NCBI GenBank assembly: GCA_016868815.1
Contig: VGFQ01000015.1
Coordinates: forward strand, 1-46,690
Direction of reading: 5' to 3'
DNA from: Bacteroidota bacterium
GTDB taxonomy: Bacteria > Bacteroidota > Bacteroidia > Chitinophagales > Chitinophagaceae
DNA: 46,690 bases
Part shown: in pieces, positions 34,048-42,471 of the stretch
Numbering within the stretch: the first letter of the stretch is position 1
How the letters are laid out: the number at the start of each line of letters is the position of its first letter
Translations under genes and position numbers: made by a program
Notes under the pieces: model-generated
Databases searched by the model: none
The model's input: the letters and a program-made list of their open reading frames with translations, nothing else
Told to the model about the DNA's origin: nothing

Positions 34048-34315
34048 ATTTATTTTCCACATAATATAGGGGGATGATTATGGTATATGAAAGGGATGAT
34101 GTATTGGTCTCTTGGAAGAACAAGACACCACATAAATATCGCTGTAAAGAGATATAATATTCTCGTGGATATGCACCATTCCTCATTCCGATTGTCGGCA
34201 TGCAAGCTGAACGGACTGGGACTGTAATCTTGCTGCACAAGCAAGTTAAAAATAAATAGAAGACGTCTGCCATTACTGGCAGCTGCCCTGGGGGTATGTG
34301 AGATGCGAAACAGGC
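34048..34315. other. AT-rich intergenic region upstream of BNR protein B
   Basis: This 268-base, AT-rich spacer separates the start of the BNR gene from the stop of a LolA-like gene, both on the minus strand. It contains a CATAAT/ATTATG inverted repeat (34060-34082) close to the BNR start. I found no TAnnTTTG match at a good distance. The 64-codon open frame here has no coding features. Confidence 0.5.
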
Positions 34316-35023
34316 TTACTTTTTCACCTCAAAGACACTAGACTCAATGGTGGGGTTGATCTCCACCTTCGAGATCAGCAGCGGGGCTGGGAGGCCACTG
34401 TTCTCCATCGACAAGGGAACTAAGATACCGAAGGGCTGCTTCTGGTAGTTGGAGAAGTTCTGGGTCTGGTCGACTTCCTGACCGTTGGCCATCACTTTAC
34501 TGATGGTGCGGACGATATAGTTCGTCTTCGTATCGATCAGGTAGGTGGCGGCGCGGCCGCTCTTGCGGGTGAGCTTGAGCTTGTGACATTCTGTGCCGTC
34601 GACATCTTCCTTGCCGAGAAGTTCAACGCTGTGGCCCTTGGCAGTGTAGTCAAGCAATTCACTCTGGATGTCGAGCTGCTCTTTGCCTACTTCCAAGTCA
34701 TCCTTCGTCATCGGCTCAGGGGCCGTCTGACCCATGAAGGGGAGGAAGTTCCAGCCGCCCTCAGTGGTCATGATGACGTAGCCGACCATATTCATCACGT
34801 TGATCTCTTGCTTCATGGCCTTATTATGCACCTGATAGACGGTGATGGGGATATCCATGCCCTGGGTGCTAACGGTCGCCTCCATCTTCATAGAGGTCAC
34901 TTTCCGCCAGCTGTCCTTGCCGCCGATGGCGTCGAAATGTTTGTCGATGACCTCGTCGGCCGACTGGGCGATGGCGGATACAGACAGCGCCAGGGCAACG
35001 AGCATAGTAGCAGTTGACTTCAT
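34316..35023 (-). CDS. LolA-like secreted protein, paralogue A
   Basis: A 235-residue exported protein starting MKSTATMLVALALSVSAIAQ, chosen for the signal peptide; the frame extends upstream without conserved sequence. The body resembles the LolA/LppM beta-barrel fold of outer-membrane lipoprotein-sorting-like proteins: SADEVIDKHFDAIGGKDSWRK, then MKMEATVSTQGMDIPITVYQ, GTECHKLKLTRKSG and TYLIDTKTNYIVRTIS. Its neighbour at 35082 is a paralogue with the same order of motifs. No cysteine lipobox is visible. True lipoprotein transport is not shown; the fold also serves other lipid-related proteins. Confidence 0.82.
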   Translation of the reverse strand: MKSTATMLVALALSVSAIAQSADEVIDKHFDAIGGKDSWRKVTSMKMEATVSTQGMDIPITVYQVHNKAMKQEINVMNMVGYVIMTTEGGWNFLPFMGQTAPEPMTKDDLEVGKEQLDIQSELLDYTAKGHSVELLGKEDVDGTECHKLKLTRKSGRAATYLIDTKTNYIVRTISKVMANGQEVDQTQNFSNYQKQPFGILVPLSMENSGLPAPLLISKVEINPTIESSVFEVKK

Positions 35024-35081
35024 AGATCTGATTTTGGGGTGTATGTGTGTATTTTTTTGTTCGAGTCCTGCAGCAACAGCA

Positions 35082-35837
35082 TCATTGCTCCGGCTTGAAG
35101 AACTTTTCATCAACCTTGGCGTTGACTTCGATCTTTTCCATATTCATAGCGGCCCCCATGCCTACTACGGTCGTGGAGTAGGCAAAGACATACCCCTCCG
35201 CGGTCTTTCGGTAATCGGAGAAGTCAGTCAGAACTTCTTGGTCGGGGTTGCGTTGTCCGCCGCCGGGGCCACCGCCGCTGCGCATCATGCCGCCACTACC
35301 CTTGGTCTTGGTGCGGAGGATGTAGAAGGTCTTGGGATCAAAATAATAGGTGATATCACGGCCTAGCTTCAGCGTCAGCTTCACGACATGGCAGGCACTG
35401 CCGTTGACATCCTCCTTTGGGAGGGCTTCTGCTTTGTGGCCTTTGGCAACATAGTCGAACAAAGGCCCCGGCAGGTCCATCTCCCCCCGCATCGCCTCTG
35501 CCCGTTCCGGCGGCATGGCTTCGAAGGAACCGCCACTGCGGGGGTTTGTACTCCAGCCTTCCTTGTCGGTCACCACCATCTTCATATTGCCCATGCCGAA
35601 GTCGATTTCCCGACGGACCAGCCGCCCTTGCACGCGCCAGGCTTTGTTGGTGACTTCATTCCCGTTGGGCATGACGGTGATACCCTCTGTGTAGAGGGAT
35701 TGAAGGGCTTTCATCCGGTCAGCCCCACCCATGGCGTCGATGTGGGAACGGATGATGTCGTCGGCCGACTGAGCGCGACCGCTGAGAGCAGATGCCAGTA
35801 GGGCCGGTAAGAGGATAGACGCCAATCTCATGGACAT
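35082..35837 (-). CDS. LolA-like secreted protein, paralogue B
   Basis: A 251-residue exported protein starting MSMRLASILLPALLASALSG (a second Met two codons in could be the start). It follows the pattern of its neighbour: SADDIIRSHIDAMGGADRMK, VTNKAWRVQGRLVRREIDFG, GSACHVVKLTLKLGRDITYY and YFDPKTFYILRTKTKGSGG. A Gly-Arg-rich insert (GGMMRSGGGPGGGQRN) near residue 190 is absent from the paralogue. A perfect TACTTTTG -7 box lies just upstream. The two genes, 58 bases apart, probably form one transcript from this promoter. Predicted periplasmic, LolA-like fold. Confidence 0.82.
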   Translation of the reverse strand: MSMRLASILLPALLASALSGRAQSADDIIRSHIDAMGGADRMKALQSLYTEGITVMPNGNEVTNKAWRVQGRLVRREIDFGMGNMKMVVTDKEGWSTNPRSGGSFEAMPPERAEAMRGEMDLPGPLFDYVAKGHKAEALPKEDVNGSACHVVKLTLKLGRDITYYFDPKTFYILRTKTKGSGGMMRSGGGPGGGQRNPDQEVLTDFSDYRKTAEGYVFAYSTTVVGMGAAMNMEKIEVNAKVDEKFFKPEQ

Positions 35838-36124
35838 GCGTTGAGAGTGATGGCGACAAAAGTACTGTTATTATCCATACCGACAGGCAGACTATACTAA
35901 TGCTATGTTAATTCATTTACTTTCTGTTGCTTCCTTTACCGACCTTTTTAAGGATTAAAAATTTGGTGACCCTTACGGGCCTAATGAATATCACACATTA
36001 GAAATGGACAAAAAAATGGAATGGCATATTGGAGCTAAAAAATCTTAGATCGCTAGTTTAGCTTTATCGGAAGTAATCAAGCTTTTATTACCTAAGGGCT
36101 GCGGTCCGTACCTTTATTCGAAAT
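35838..36124. other. AT-rich divergent intergenic region with two hairpins
   Basis: This 287-base spacer sits between the LolA-like pair (minus) and adenine deaminase (plus) and is clearly more AT-rich than its flanks. Two inverted repeats precede the deaminase start: AGCTAAA/TTTAGCT (36033-36063) and GTAAT/ATTAC (36073-36091). TACCTTTA at 36109-36116 is a near match to a -7 box but is very close to the ATG. No known riboswitch was recognised. Confidence 0.5.
35857..35864 (-). promoter_or_regulatory. -7 box of the LolA-like pair (TACTTTTG)
   Basis: Perfect TAnnTTTG on the minus strand, 19 bases before the outer start codon of the gene at 35082-35837, within the AT-rich gap. It suits transcription of both LolA-like genes. 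Confidence 0.45.
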
Positions 36125-37777
36125 ATGGATCGCATGTCATCCCAGGTTATTACAGGCCGACTGGTGAATGTGTTGGACAGGACTGAATATCCGGTAGAGA
36201 TGAGGGTCGCAGAAGGCCGCATCGCCTCCATTCAACGGCTGGCGTTGGCCGCTGCCGAGCTGCCCTTTATCCTCCCCGGCTTCATAGATGCGCATGTGCA
36301 TGTTGAAAGCTCGATGCTCATCCCTTCTGAGTTCGGCAGGCTCGCGGTCGTGCATGGCACCGTCGCCAGCGTCAGCGACCCACATGAGATCGCCAATGTC
36401 TGTGGCAGGGCGGGTGTCGACTTCATGATCGCCGACGGCCGGCGGTCTCCCTTCAAATTCCATTTCGGCGCGCCAAGCTGCGTGCCAGCCACCCGCTTTG
36501 AGACGGCGGGCGCGACACTGGACTCGGCAGACGTGGCGGCATTGCTCGACCAAGACGACATCTTCTACCTAAGTGAGATGATGAACTTCCCCGGAGCGTT
36601 GAATGGAGACCCGGAAGTGATGCAAAAGATCGTCGCCGCCCAGCGCCGCGGCAAGCCGATAGACGGTCATGCCCCAGGCCTGCGGGGAGAAATGGCCCGA
36701 CGCTATGCCGCATTAGGCATCTCTACCGACCACGAATGCTTCACCCTGGAGGAGGCACTCGATAAGCTCGCCGCCGGCATGAAGATCATCATCCGCGAGG
36801 GCAGTGCCGCCCGCAATTTCGATGCCCTGGCAGAACTCATCGGCACGCATCCCGACCGGACCATGTTCTGCAGCGACGACAAGCATCCCGACAGCCTGGT
36901 GGAGGGGCATATCGACCGCCTCTGTGCCCGGGCCGTCGCCCGCGGCATCGACCCCTTTCTGGTGATCCGTACGGCCTGCGTCAACCCGGTGGAACATTAT
37001 AAACTTCCGGTCGGACAGCTGCGGGTGGGGGATGCCGCCGACTTCATCCTCGTCGACGACCTGGTCTACTTCCGGGTGCGGGAGACCTGGATCGACGGGC
37101 AGTGCGTGGCCCGCCACGGCCTTAGCCTCCTGCCCTCAGCGGCAGAAGTGACTCGGCAGGTCAACCGATTCCACTGCGCTGTGACCTTCCCATCCGACTT
37201 CCGCGTAGCCTCGCATGGACTGGCAACATACCCTTTTCCCGTCATAGGCGCCATCGACGGACAACTCATCACTGAAAAGCTCGACCTGCAACCCACACTA
37301 CAAAAAGAGGAATGGATTGCAGACCCCTCCCAAGATATCCTCAAGCTGGCTGTAGTGAACCGCTACGCAGAAGCCCCCGTCGCCACCGCCTTCATACGCC
37401 ACTTTGGCCTTCGGCAAGGTGCTCTCGCATCCTCCGTGGCCCACGACGCACACAACATCGTGGCCGTGGGCACCGATGATGCCTCCCTCAGCCGTGCCGT
37501 CAACCTCGTCATCGCCCATCAGGGCGGTGTAAGCTGTGTGTCCGGAGAAGAGGAATGGGTGCTGCCCCTACCCGTTGCCGGCCTCATGAGTGCTGAAGAC
37601 GGATACCGCGTGGCCGCACGCTATACCGAGATCGACAACGCCGCCAAAGAGGCAGGCGCTACCCTCAGCGCCCCCTTCATGACACTCTCCTTCATGGCAC
37701 TGCTGGTCATCCCACACCTCAAGCTAAGCGACAAAGGACTTTTCGACGGTGATGCCTTCCGGGTGATCGGCACCTGA
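36125..37777 (+). CDS. ade: Adenine deaminase
   Basis: This amidohydrolase-family enzyme deaminates adenine to hypoxanthine in purine salvage. The 550-residue product has the metal-binding HVHVESS (ILPGFIDAHVHVESSMLIPS), the SVSDPHEIANVCG segment, IDGHAPGLRGEMARRYAALG, STDHECFTLEEALDKL, and the ADE-specific MFCSDDKHPDSLVEGHIDRL. A C-terminal adenine deaminase domain (about 400-550) contains SSVAHDAHNIVAVGTDD. Length is normal. The gene stands alone on the plus strand, preceded by an AT-rich leader and followed by the monooxygenase gene after 51 bases. Confidence 0.95.
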   Translation: MDRMSSQVITGRLVNVLDRTEYPVEMRVAEGRIASIQRLALAAAELPFILPGFIDAHVHVESSMLIPSEFGRLAVVHGTVASVSDPHEIANVCGRAGVDFMIADGRRSPFKFHFGAPSCVPATRFETAGATLDSADVAALLDQDDIFYLSEMMNFPGALNGDPEVMQKIVAAQRRGKPIDGHAPGLRGEMARRYAALGISTDHECFTLEEALDKLAAGMKIIIREGSAARNFDALAELIGTHPDRTMFCSDDKHPDSLVEGHIDRLCARAVARGIDPFLVIRTACVNPVEHYKLPVGQLRVGDAADFILVDDLVYFRVRETWIDGQCVARHGLSLLPSAAEVTRQVNRFHCAVTFPSDFRVASHGLATYPFPVIGAIDGQLITEKLDLQPTLQKEEWIADPSQDILKLAVVNRYAEAPVATAFIRHFGLRQGALASSVAHDAHNIVAVGTDDASLSRAVNLVIAHQGGVSCVSGEEEWVLPLPVAGLMSAEDGYRVAARYTEIDNAAKEAGATLSAPFMTLSFMALLVIPHLKLSDKGLFDGDAFRVIGT

Positions 37778-37828
37778 ACCATCCCGACCACCTATGCAGC
37801 GAGGGCTGCGGAGGGAAGAAAAATAATT

Positions 37829-39115
37829 ATGAAAACGAAAGTCTGTGTGATCGGTGCCGGACCCTCCGGCATCACTGCCGCCAAAAACCTGTTGGACGAA
37901 GGGCTCGACGTCTCTGTCTTCGACTACGGGAAAGAGGTCGGTGGCAACTGGGTATATACCGACGAGGAAGGCCATAGCTCCGTCTTTGAGACCACACACA
38001 TCATCTCTTCGAAGACCCTCAGCCAGTATGAGGACTTCCCCATGCCGGACAGCTACCCCGACTACCCTTCGCACCGCCAGCTGGCATCCTACTTCCAGGC
38101 CTATGCAAGGCAGTTCGGACTTTATGCCCATATCCGCTTCCACACCCGGGTGGAACACTGTCAACGGCTACCAGACGGCCGATGGCAGGTAGACATCTCC
38201 TGCGAAGGCAGCCGTGAGCAGCATGTGTTTGACGCCCTATGCGTCTGCAACGGACACCACTGGAACCCGCGCATGCCCTCCTACCCGGGACAGTTCTCCG
38301 GCCGCTTTATACACTCCCATGCCGTGAAGCGCTTCTCCGCCTTCGAAGGACAGCGCGTCCTGGTCATCGGCGGTGGCAACTCCGCCTGCGACGTAGCCGT
38401 AGAGGCCAGCCGCGTCGCGGCCTCGGTAGACCTCAGCTGGCGACGGGGCTACTGGGTGGTACCTAAGTTCATGATGGGCCGGCCGGCCGATAAGTTCAGC
38501 GAAGGCATCCGCTGGCTGCCCCGCCCGCTCTGGCAGACCCTGTCAGCTTTGAGCCTGCAGTTCCGAAACGGACGCAACACCCTCTACGGACTGCCGGAGC
38601 CGGAAGGACCCATCGGCTCCCACCACCCTACCATCAACGAAGACCTCTTCTTCCATATCCGACATGGGAAGATCCAACCCCGGCCCGACATCGAGCGACT
38701 CGCAGGCGACCACGTAGTCTTCCGCGACCACAGCTCCCATCCCTACGATACCCTCATCGCCTGCACCGGCTATATCATCAGCCATCCATTCTTCAATAAG
38801 GCATTCCTCGACTACAGCGAGGGGGCCGTCCGGCTCTGGCTGCGCATGCTGCACCCCGACATCGACAACCTATATTTCATCGGACTCTTCCAGCCCCTGG
38901 GATGCATCTGGCCAGGGTCCGAGCTGCAGAGCCGCATCATGGCCCGCCACCTCTCGGGCCGATGGAAGCGCCCCCGGCACGTAGGCGCCCGAGCAGACGC
39001 CGAACTCCGCCAGCCCGACTTCCGGCAGATAGACACTCCCCGCCATACCATCACCGTCGACTACCACCGCTTCCGCAAGCGACTTCTCGACGCCCTGGAC
39101 AAATACAGCCTTTAA
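37829..39115 (+). CDS. Flavin-containing monooxygenase (FMO family)
   Basis: A 428-residue FAD- and NADPH-dependent monooxygenase. The N-terminal FAD Rossmann motif is CVIGAGPSGITAAKNL. EVGGNWVYTDEEG resembles the FMO GGxW segment. The FMO identifying motif appears as FSGRFIHSHAVK, and the NADPH site as VLVIGGGNSACDVAVEA. ATG-like closing motifs CTGYIISHPF and NLYFIGLFQPLG are present. FMO enzymes oxidise nitrogen or sulfur in small metabolites; the substrate is not identifiable here. It starts 51 bases after ade on the same strand. A link to ade is not evident. Confidence 0.88.
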   Translation: MKTKVCVIGAGPSGITAAKNLLDEGLDVSVFDYGKEVGGNWVYTDEEGHSSVFETTHIISSKTLSQYEDFPMPDSYPDYPSHRQLASYFQAYARQFGLYAHIRFHTRVEHCQRLPDGRWQVDISCEGSREQHVFDALCVCNGHHWNPRMPSYPGQFSGRFIHSHAVKRFSAFEGQRVLVIGGGNSACDVAVEASRVAASVDLSWRRGYWVVPKFMMGRPADKFSEGIRWLPRPLWQTLSALSLQFRNGRNTLYGLPEPEGPIGSHHPTINEDLFFHIRHGKIQPRPDIERLAGDHVVFRDHSSHPYDTLIACTGYIISHPFFNKAFLDYSEGAVRLWLRMLHPDIDNLYFIGLFQPLGCIWPGSELQSRIMARHLSGRWKRPRHVGARADAELRQPDFRQIDTPRHTITVDYHRFRKRLLDALDKYSL

Positions 39116-39215
39116 GCGGTGACCGCTGCTAGTGAAGACGTTGGCACACAGGCAGCCACCCCAGCCTTTGGCGGTCCGGCCTTTTCCCAGTAACTTGATA
39201 CCAAAACGCAGCCAT

Positions 39216-40130
39216 ATGAACCTGTCACGCAGACATTTCCTCGGACGCACGGCCCTCGCCGTGGCAGGCAGTTCCCTCCTCAGCCAGGAACTCGCCGCCC
39301 TCGCCCGCAGGCGGAAGGGCGAACTCACCGGCGTACAGCTCTATTCGATACGAGCAGACATGGCAAAGGCCCCGCTAGAAACCCTCAAAGCCCTCCGTGC
39401 GATGGGATATGTGCACGTAGAACACGCCAACTATGTCAACCGCAAGTTCTACGGGTGGCCGGCACAGGAGTTCCGGAAAATCCTCGACGACCTGGGGATG
39501 AAGATGCCCAGCGGCCATACCGTAATGTCTGGCCGTCACTGGGATGAGACTAAAAAAGATTTCACCGACGCCTGGAAGTATACCGTCGAAGATGCCGCTG
39601 TGCTGGGACAGCAATTTGTGATCAGCCCCTCCATGGAGAATACCATCCGCCGAGACTACGACAAACTACGCGCCTTCATGGAACTCTTCAACCGAAGCGG
39701 AGAGCTCTGCAATAAGTATGGCATGAAGTTCGGCTACCACAACCACGACTTCGAATTCTCCGAGACCCTCAACAGCCGCACCCTCTACGACATCATCCTC
39801 TCCGAGACCGACGCCAAGCTTGTTATGCAACAGCTCGACATCGGTAATATGATCAACGGAGGTGCCAAGGCACTCGACATCATGCAGAAGTACCCCGGCC
39901 GCTTCGAATCCATGCACGTCAAAGACGAAATCGCCGCTGCGGGCGGGCACGAGCGCTATGAGTCCACCATCCTGGGCAAAGGCATTATACCGGTCAAGGA
40001 AGTGATTGCCCTGGGACGGAAATGGGGCACCAAGCATTTCATCATCGAGCAGGAATCGTACCAGGGGCGTACACCGCTCGACAGCGTCAAAGAAGACCTA
40101 CAGATTATGCATGCCTGGGGGTACAAGTGA
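39216..40130 (+). CDS. Tat-exported xylose isomerase-like TIM-barrel protein
   Basis: A 304-residue sugar phosphate isomerase/epimerase-like protein. The start MNLSRRHFLGRTALAVAGSS is a twin-arginine signal and is preferred to an upstream in-frame start at 39132. The barrel (residues about 38-304) shows GVQLYSIRADM, GYVHVEHANYV, MKFGYHNHDFEF (metal-site His and Glu region), MQQLDIGNMINGG and SMHVKDEIAAAG with a later IIEQESYQG. This follows the AP endonuclease 2 fold with metal ligands in place. Such exported isomerase-like proteins are common in Bacteroidota sugar catabolism. The substrate is unknown. Confidence 0.85.
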   Translation: MNLSRRHFLGRTALAVAGSSLLSQELAALARRRKGELTGVQLYSIRADMAKAPLETLKALRAMGYVHVEHANYVNRKFYGWPAQEFRKILDDLGMKMPSGHTVMSGRHWDETKKDFTDAWKYTVEDAAVLGQQFVISPSMENTIRRDYDKLRAFMELFNRSGELCNKYGMKFGYHNHDFEFSETLNSRTLYDIILSETDAKLVMQQLDIGNMINGGAKALDIMQKYPGRFESMHVKDEIAAAGGHERYESTILGKGIIPVKEVIALGRKWGTKHFIIEQESYQGRTPLDSVKEDLQIMHAWGYK

Positions 40131-40183
40131 AAGGCCACCCTCCCCCCCGCAGGGACAACATCCACAGCTTTTCTGCGCATATC

Positions 40184-40201
40184 CTTCGCGGAAGTTTTTT
40201 T
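40184..40201 (+). terminator. Possible terminator after the TIM-barrel gene
   Basis: CTTC-GCG-GAAG (40184-40194), then a run of seven T. The stem is short (4 pairs), but the T-run and position 53 bases after the stop favour termination of the plus-strand transcript. Confidence 0.4.
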
Positions 40202-40236
40202 ATTCACCGAAGCAGATTTCGTGACAGCAGGCGGAG

Positions 40237-40258
40237 CGTGCACAGCTGAGTCTGCACG
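40237..40258. repeat. Inverted repeat between convergent genes
   Basis: CGTGCA (40237-40242) and TGCACG (40253-40258) with a 10-base loop, just downstream of the anmK stop on its strand. No T-run follows on the minus strand; perhaps a 3' stabilising hairpin. Confidence 0.3.
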
Positions 40259-40278
40259 AAAGGACGGGAGGGTGCTCC

Positions 40279-41379
40279 TCAGGCATGCCCCATCCAAAGG
40301 GCACCGCCGATGCTGGGTCGGGAAGCGCCGGTGACCGAGGACAGGGTGGTCGACTCCTCCCGCCAGCGGAGTATGCCAAGCAGCGCCATGATGAGTGCTT
40401 CCTTGTAGTTTGCGAGGGGTGGTTCTGCCACCTTAACGCTCAAAGACAATGGTACAAGAAAATCTTCGATACGGGAGACGAGAAACCGATTTAACGCACC
40501 GCCACCGGTGAGGAGGATGTCTTCCTGCAAGGGAGGAGGGACCGTGCCGTCAGCAATGACCTGCCGGACAGACACCGCGATTTGGGCAGCGATATGCTCC
40601 ACATAGGTGCGACAAGCATCCCGAGTGGAGTGCTGCGCAGTCGCAAGCATGGGATAGACGATATCCGTACCAAAATCGTTGGCCAGCGATTTCGGATAGG
40701 GCTGCCCGTAGTATGGCAGTGCATTCAGGCGGCTGAGCAAATCTACATCCACCTGCCCAGTGGCGGCCAGCTGCCCATCCTCGTCGTAGGCCAGGCCTTC
40801 CCGTGCCACCAGCATGTTCAATACGCGGTTGGCAGGACAAACATCGAAGGCGCACTGGATGGTGTCGCCAACGGCGGTGAGGTTGGCGATGCCACCAAGA
40901 TTGAGGAACCAGCGGATATTCGGGAACAGTAGCCGTTCCCCCATGGGTACGATGGGAGCCCCTTGTCCGCCCAGCGCCACGTCGATGACGCGGAGATCCG
41001 AGACAACCGGCAGGCCTGTTTCGGCTGCAATGGCCGCGCCACAGCCGATCTGCCCTGTCATACGGGGTGGCAGATGGAAGGTCGTATGGCCATGGGAGGC
41101 CACCAGGGAGATTTTGTACTGAAGTCCGTGATCAGCAATGAATGTATTTACCTGCTGCCCGAGGTAGTGGCCATAGTCGCTGTGGAGGATCTGGTAGTCG
41201 AGGGCGGAGAGGTGGATGGACGAACGCAGCCTTACACTCCATTCCTCCGGGTATGGCAGGCATGCGGCGGCCTCTATCTGATAGGACCATGCACGGCCTG
41301 AGACATGGAATTCAGCACATACAATGTCCAGCCCATCTAAAGAACTTCCACTCATCAATCCGATCGCGCGGTAGACCAT
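40279..41379 (-). CDS. anmK: Anhydro-N-acetylmuramic acid kinase
   Basis: AnmK phosphorylates and hydrolyses 1,6-anhydro-MurNAc to MurNAc-6-phosphate during cell-wall recycling in the cytosol. The 366-residue product opens AIGLMSGSSLDGLDIV, the family ATP-binding signature, and shows SLVASHGHTTFHLPPRM, then DLRVIDVALGGQGAPIVPMG and ILLTGGGALNRFLVSRIED. Sequence order and length are normal. It is divergent from upp with a 102-base spacer. The etherase MurQ that normally follows in the pathway is not in the window. Confidence 0.95.
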   Translation of the reverse strand: MVYRAIGLMSGSSLDGLDIVCAEFHVSGRAWSYQIEAAACLPYPEEWSVRLRSSIHLSALDYQILHSDYGHYLGQQVNTFIADHGLQYKISLVASHGHTTFHLPPRMTGQIGCGAAIAAETGLPVVSDLRVIDVALGGQGAPIVPMGERLLFPNIRWFLNLGGIANLTAVGDTIQCAFDVCPANRVLNMLVAREGLAYDEDGQLAATGQVDVDLLSRLNALPYYGQPYPKSLANDFGTDIVYPMLATAQHSTRDACRTYVEHIAAQIAVSVRQVIADGTVPPPLQEDILLTGGGALNRFLVSRIEDFLVPLSLSVKVAEPPLANYKEALIMALLGILRWREESTTLSSVTGASRPSIGGALWMGHA

Positions 41380-41444
41380 CTTTCTAGATTATTGGAGATG
41401 GCGCCTGCCATCCGTTGCCACTGGTCTGATCCATTTTATTGGAT

Positions 41445-41452
41445 TAAATTTG
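41445..41452 (+). promoter_or_regulatory. -7 box of the upp promoter (TAAATTTG)
   Basis: Perfect TAnnTTTG on the plus strand, 29 bases before the upp start codon at 41482. A candidate -33 element is not clear at the right distance. Confidence 0.5.
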
Positions 41453-41481
41453 TGAAGGTGGATCGAAAATACAACAATCGA

Positions 41482-42132
41482 ATGGTAGTCAATCTGAGCG
41501 AACAGCATTCACTGTTAAGCAACTGGATAGCCGAGTTGAGGGATACCGAGATGCAAAAAGACAGGATGCGATTTCGCCGAAACCTGGAACGGATCGGGGA
41601 AGTGATCGCGTATGAGATCAGCCGTACCCTTCCCTGGGAGAAACGGGAGGTCACGACGCCGCTTGGGATTTCACCCTGCCGGGTGCTGGCCGTACAGCCG
41701 GTACTGGCGCTGATCTTGCGGGCTGGACTACCCTTGCATCAGGGTATGCTCAACTACTTCGACCGAGCCGACAATGCCTTTATCTCCGCCTATCGAAAGC
41801 ACCACCGCGATGGAGGCTTTCAGATAGAGTTGGAATATATCTCCTGTCCATCGCTGGAAGACCGTATCCTAGTGATCTGCGATCCGATGCTGGCCACCGG
41901 CGCCTCCCTGGTAAAAACCATCCAAATGCTCCGGGCTGAGGGCGAGCCGCGGGAAGTGCACGTCGTGTCGGCCATCGCGTGTACAATGGGGATCGACCAC
42001 CTGCAGCGGGAGCAGCCGCAGGCAACAATTTGGTGTGGAGCCATCGACGAAGAACTCACCGCCAAAGGCTATATCGTACCCGGACTGGGCGATGCCGGGG
42101 ACCTCTCCTACGGCGAGAAAATGCAAAGCTGA
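41482..42132 (+). CDS. upp: Uracil phosphoribosyltransferase
   Basis: Upp forms UMP from uracil and PRPP in pyrimidine salvage. The 216-residue product starts MVVNLSEQHSLLSNWIAELR; an in-frame start 90 bases upstream lies before the promoter box and is rejected. Visible are the ILRAGLPLHQGM segment, the PRPP-binding loop in VICDPMLATGASLVKTI and the uracil-binding C-terminal PGLGDAGDLSYGEK. Family proteins are about 208-220 residues. It is divergent from anmK and followed by a PorP/SprF pseudogene. Confidence 0.93.
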   Translation: MVVNLSEQHSLLSNWIAELRDTEMQKDRMRFRRNLERIGEVIAYEISRTLPWEKREVTTPLGISPCRVLAVQPVLALILRAGLPLHQGMLNYFDRADNAFISAYRKHHRDGGFQIELEYISCPSLEDRILVICDPMLATGASLVKTIQMLRAEGEPREVHVVSAIACTMGIDHLQREQPQATIWCGAIDEELTAKGYIVPGLGDAGDLSYGEKMQS

Positions 42133-42151
42133 GCGGTGAGCCGGTTCAAAC

Positions 42152-42427
42152 ATGGAGAAAGCAACCATGAGATGGCCTAAACGGATCAGCATCTCAGCAG
42201 TGGTCCTCCTATCAGCCGCCACATATAGCCAAGTCCACATTTCACCTAGTTTTTCGCCCTATGTAGCGATAGAATTCAGCGCCTTCCGGCTCGGCTATTC
42301 CTATGACATCAACACGTCTGCCTTTTAGACAGCCAGCAAACGGAGGGGAGGCAATGAAATATCTCTCATCATGGTGAGAAAGCCCGTAGACCAGGCATTG
42401 AAAAAATTGCATTGCCCAAAGTTCTAG
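42152..42427 (+). pseudogene. PorP/SprF-family protein, degraded (signal peptide joined to C-terminus, with internal stop)
   Basis: PorP/SprF proteins are outer-membrane partners of type IX secretion and gliding, usually about 300-350 residues. Here a signal peptide (MRWPKRISISAVVLLSAATY, at 42167; an ATG also at 42152) leads within about 20 residues to the family C-terminus FRLGYSYDINTSAF. A TAG at 42326-42328 then interrupts the frame, which continues in the same phase as TASKRRGGNEISLIMV and ends KKLHCPKF, the typical closing strand and CPRF-like end. The central barrel is missing. The gene is clearly broken by a deletion and a nonsense change. The family match is from memory. Confidence 0.65.
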
Positions 42428-42471
42428 CAGGCAAGCCGCTATCCACTGACCGGCTGTACACTCCCTTCTCT

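Noticed and set aside
32995..34077. A 360-codon open frame on the plus strand opposite BNR protein B
   Set aside because: It is antisense to clear Asp-box repeats and has no recognisable domain.
34050..34244. A 64-codon minus-strand frame upstream of BNR protein B
   Set aside because: It has no conserved pattern and ends inside the BNR start region, consistent with chance in an AT-rich spacer.
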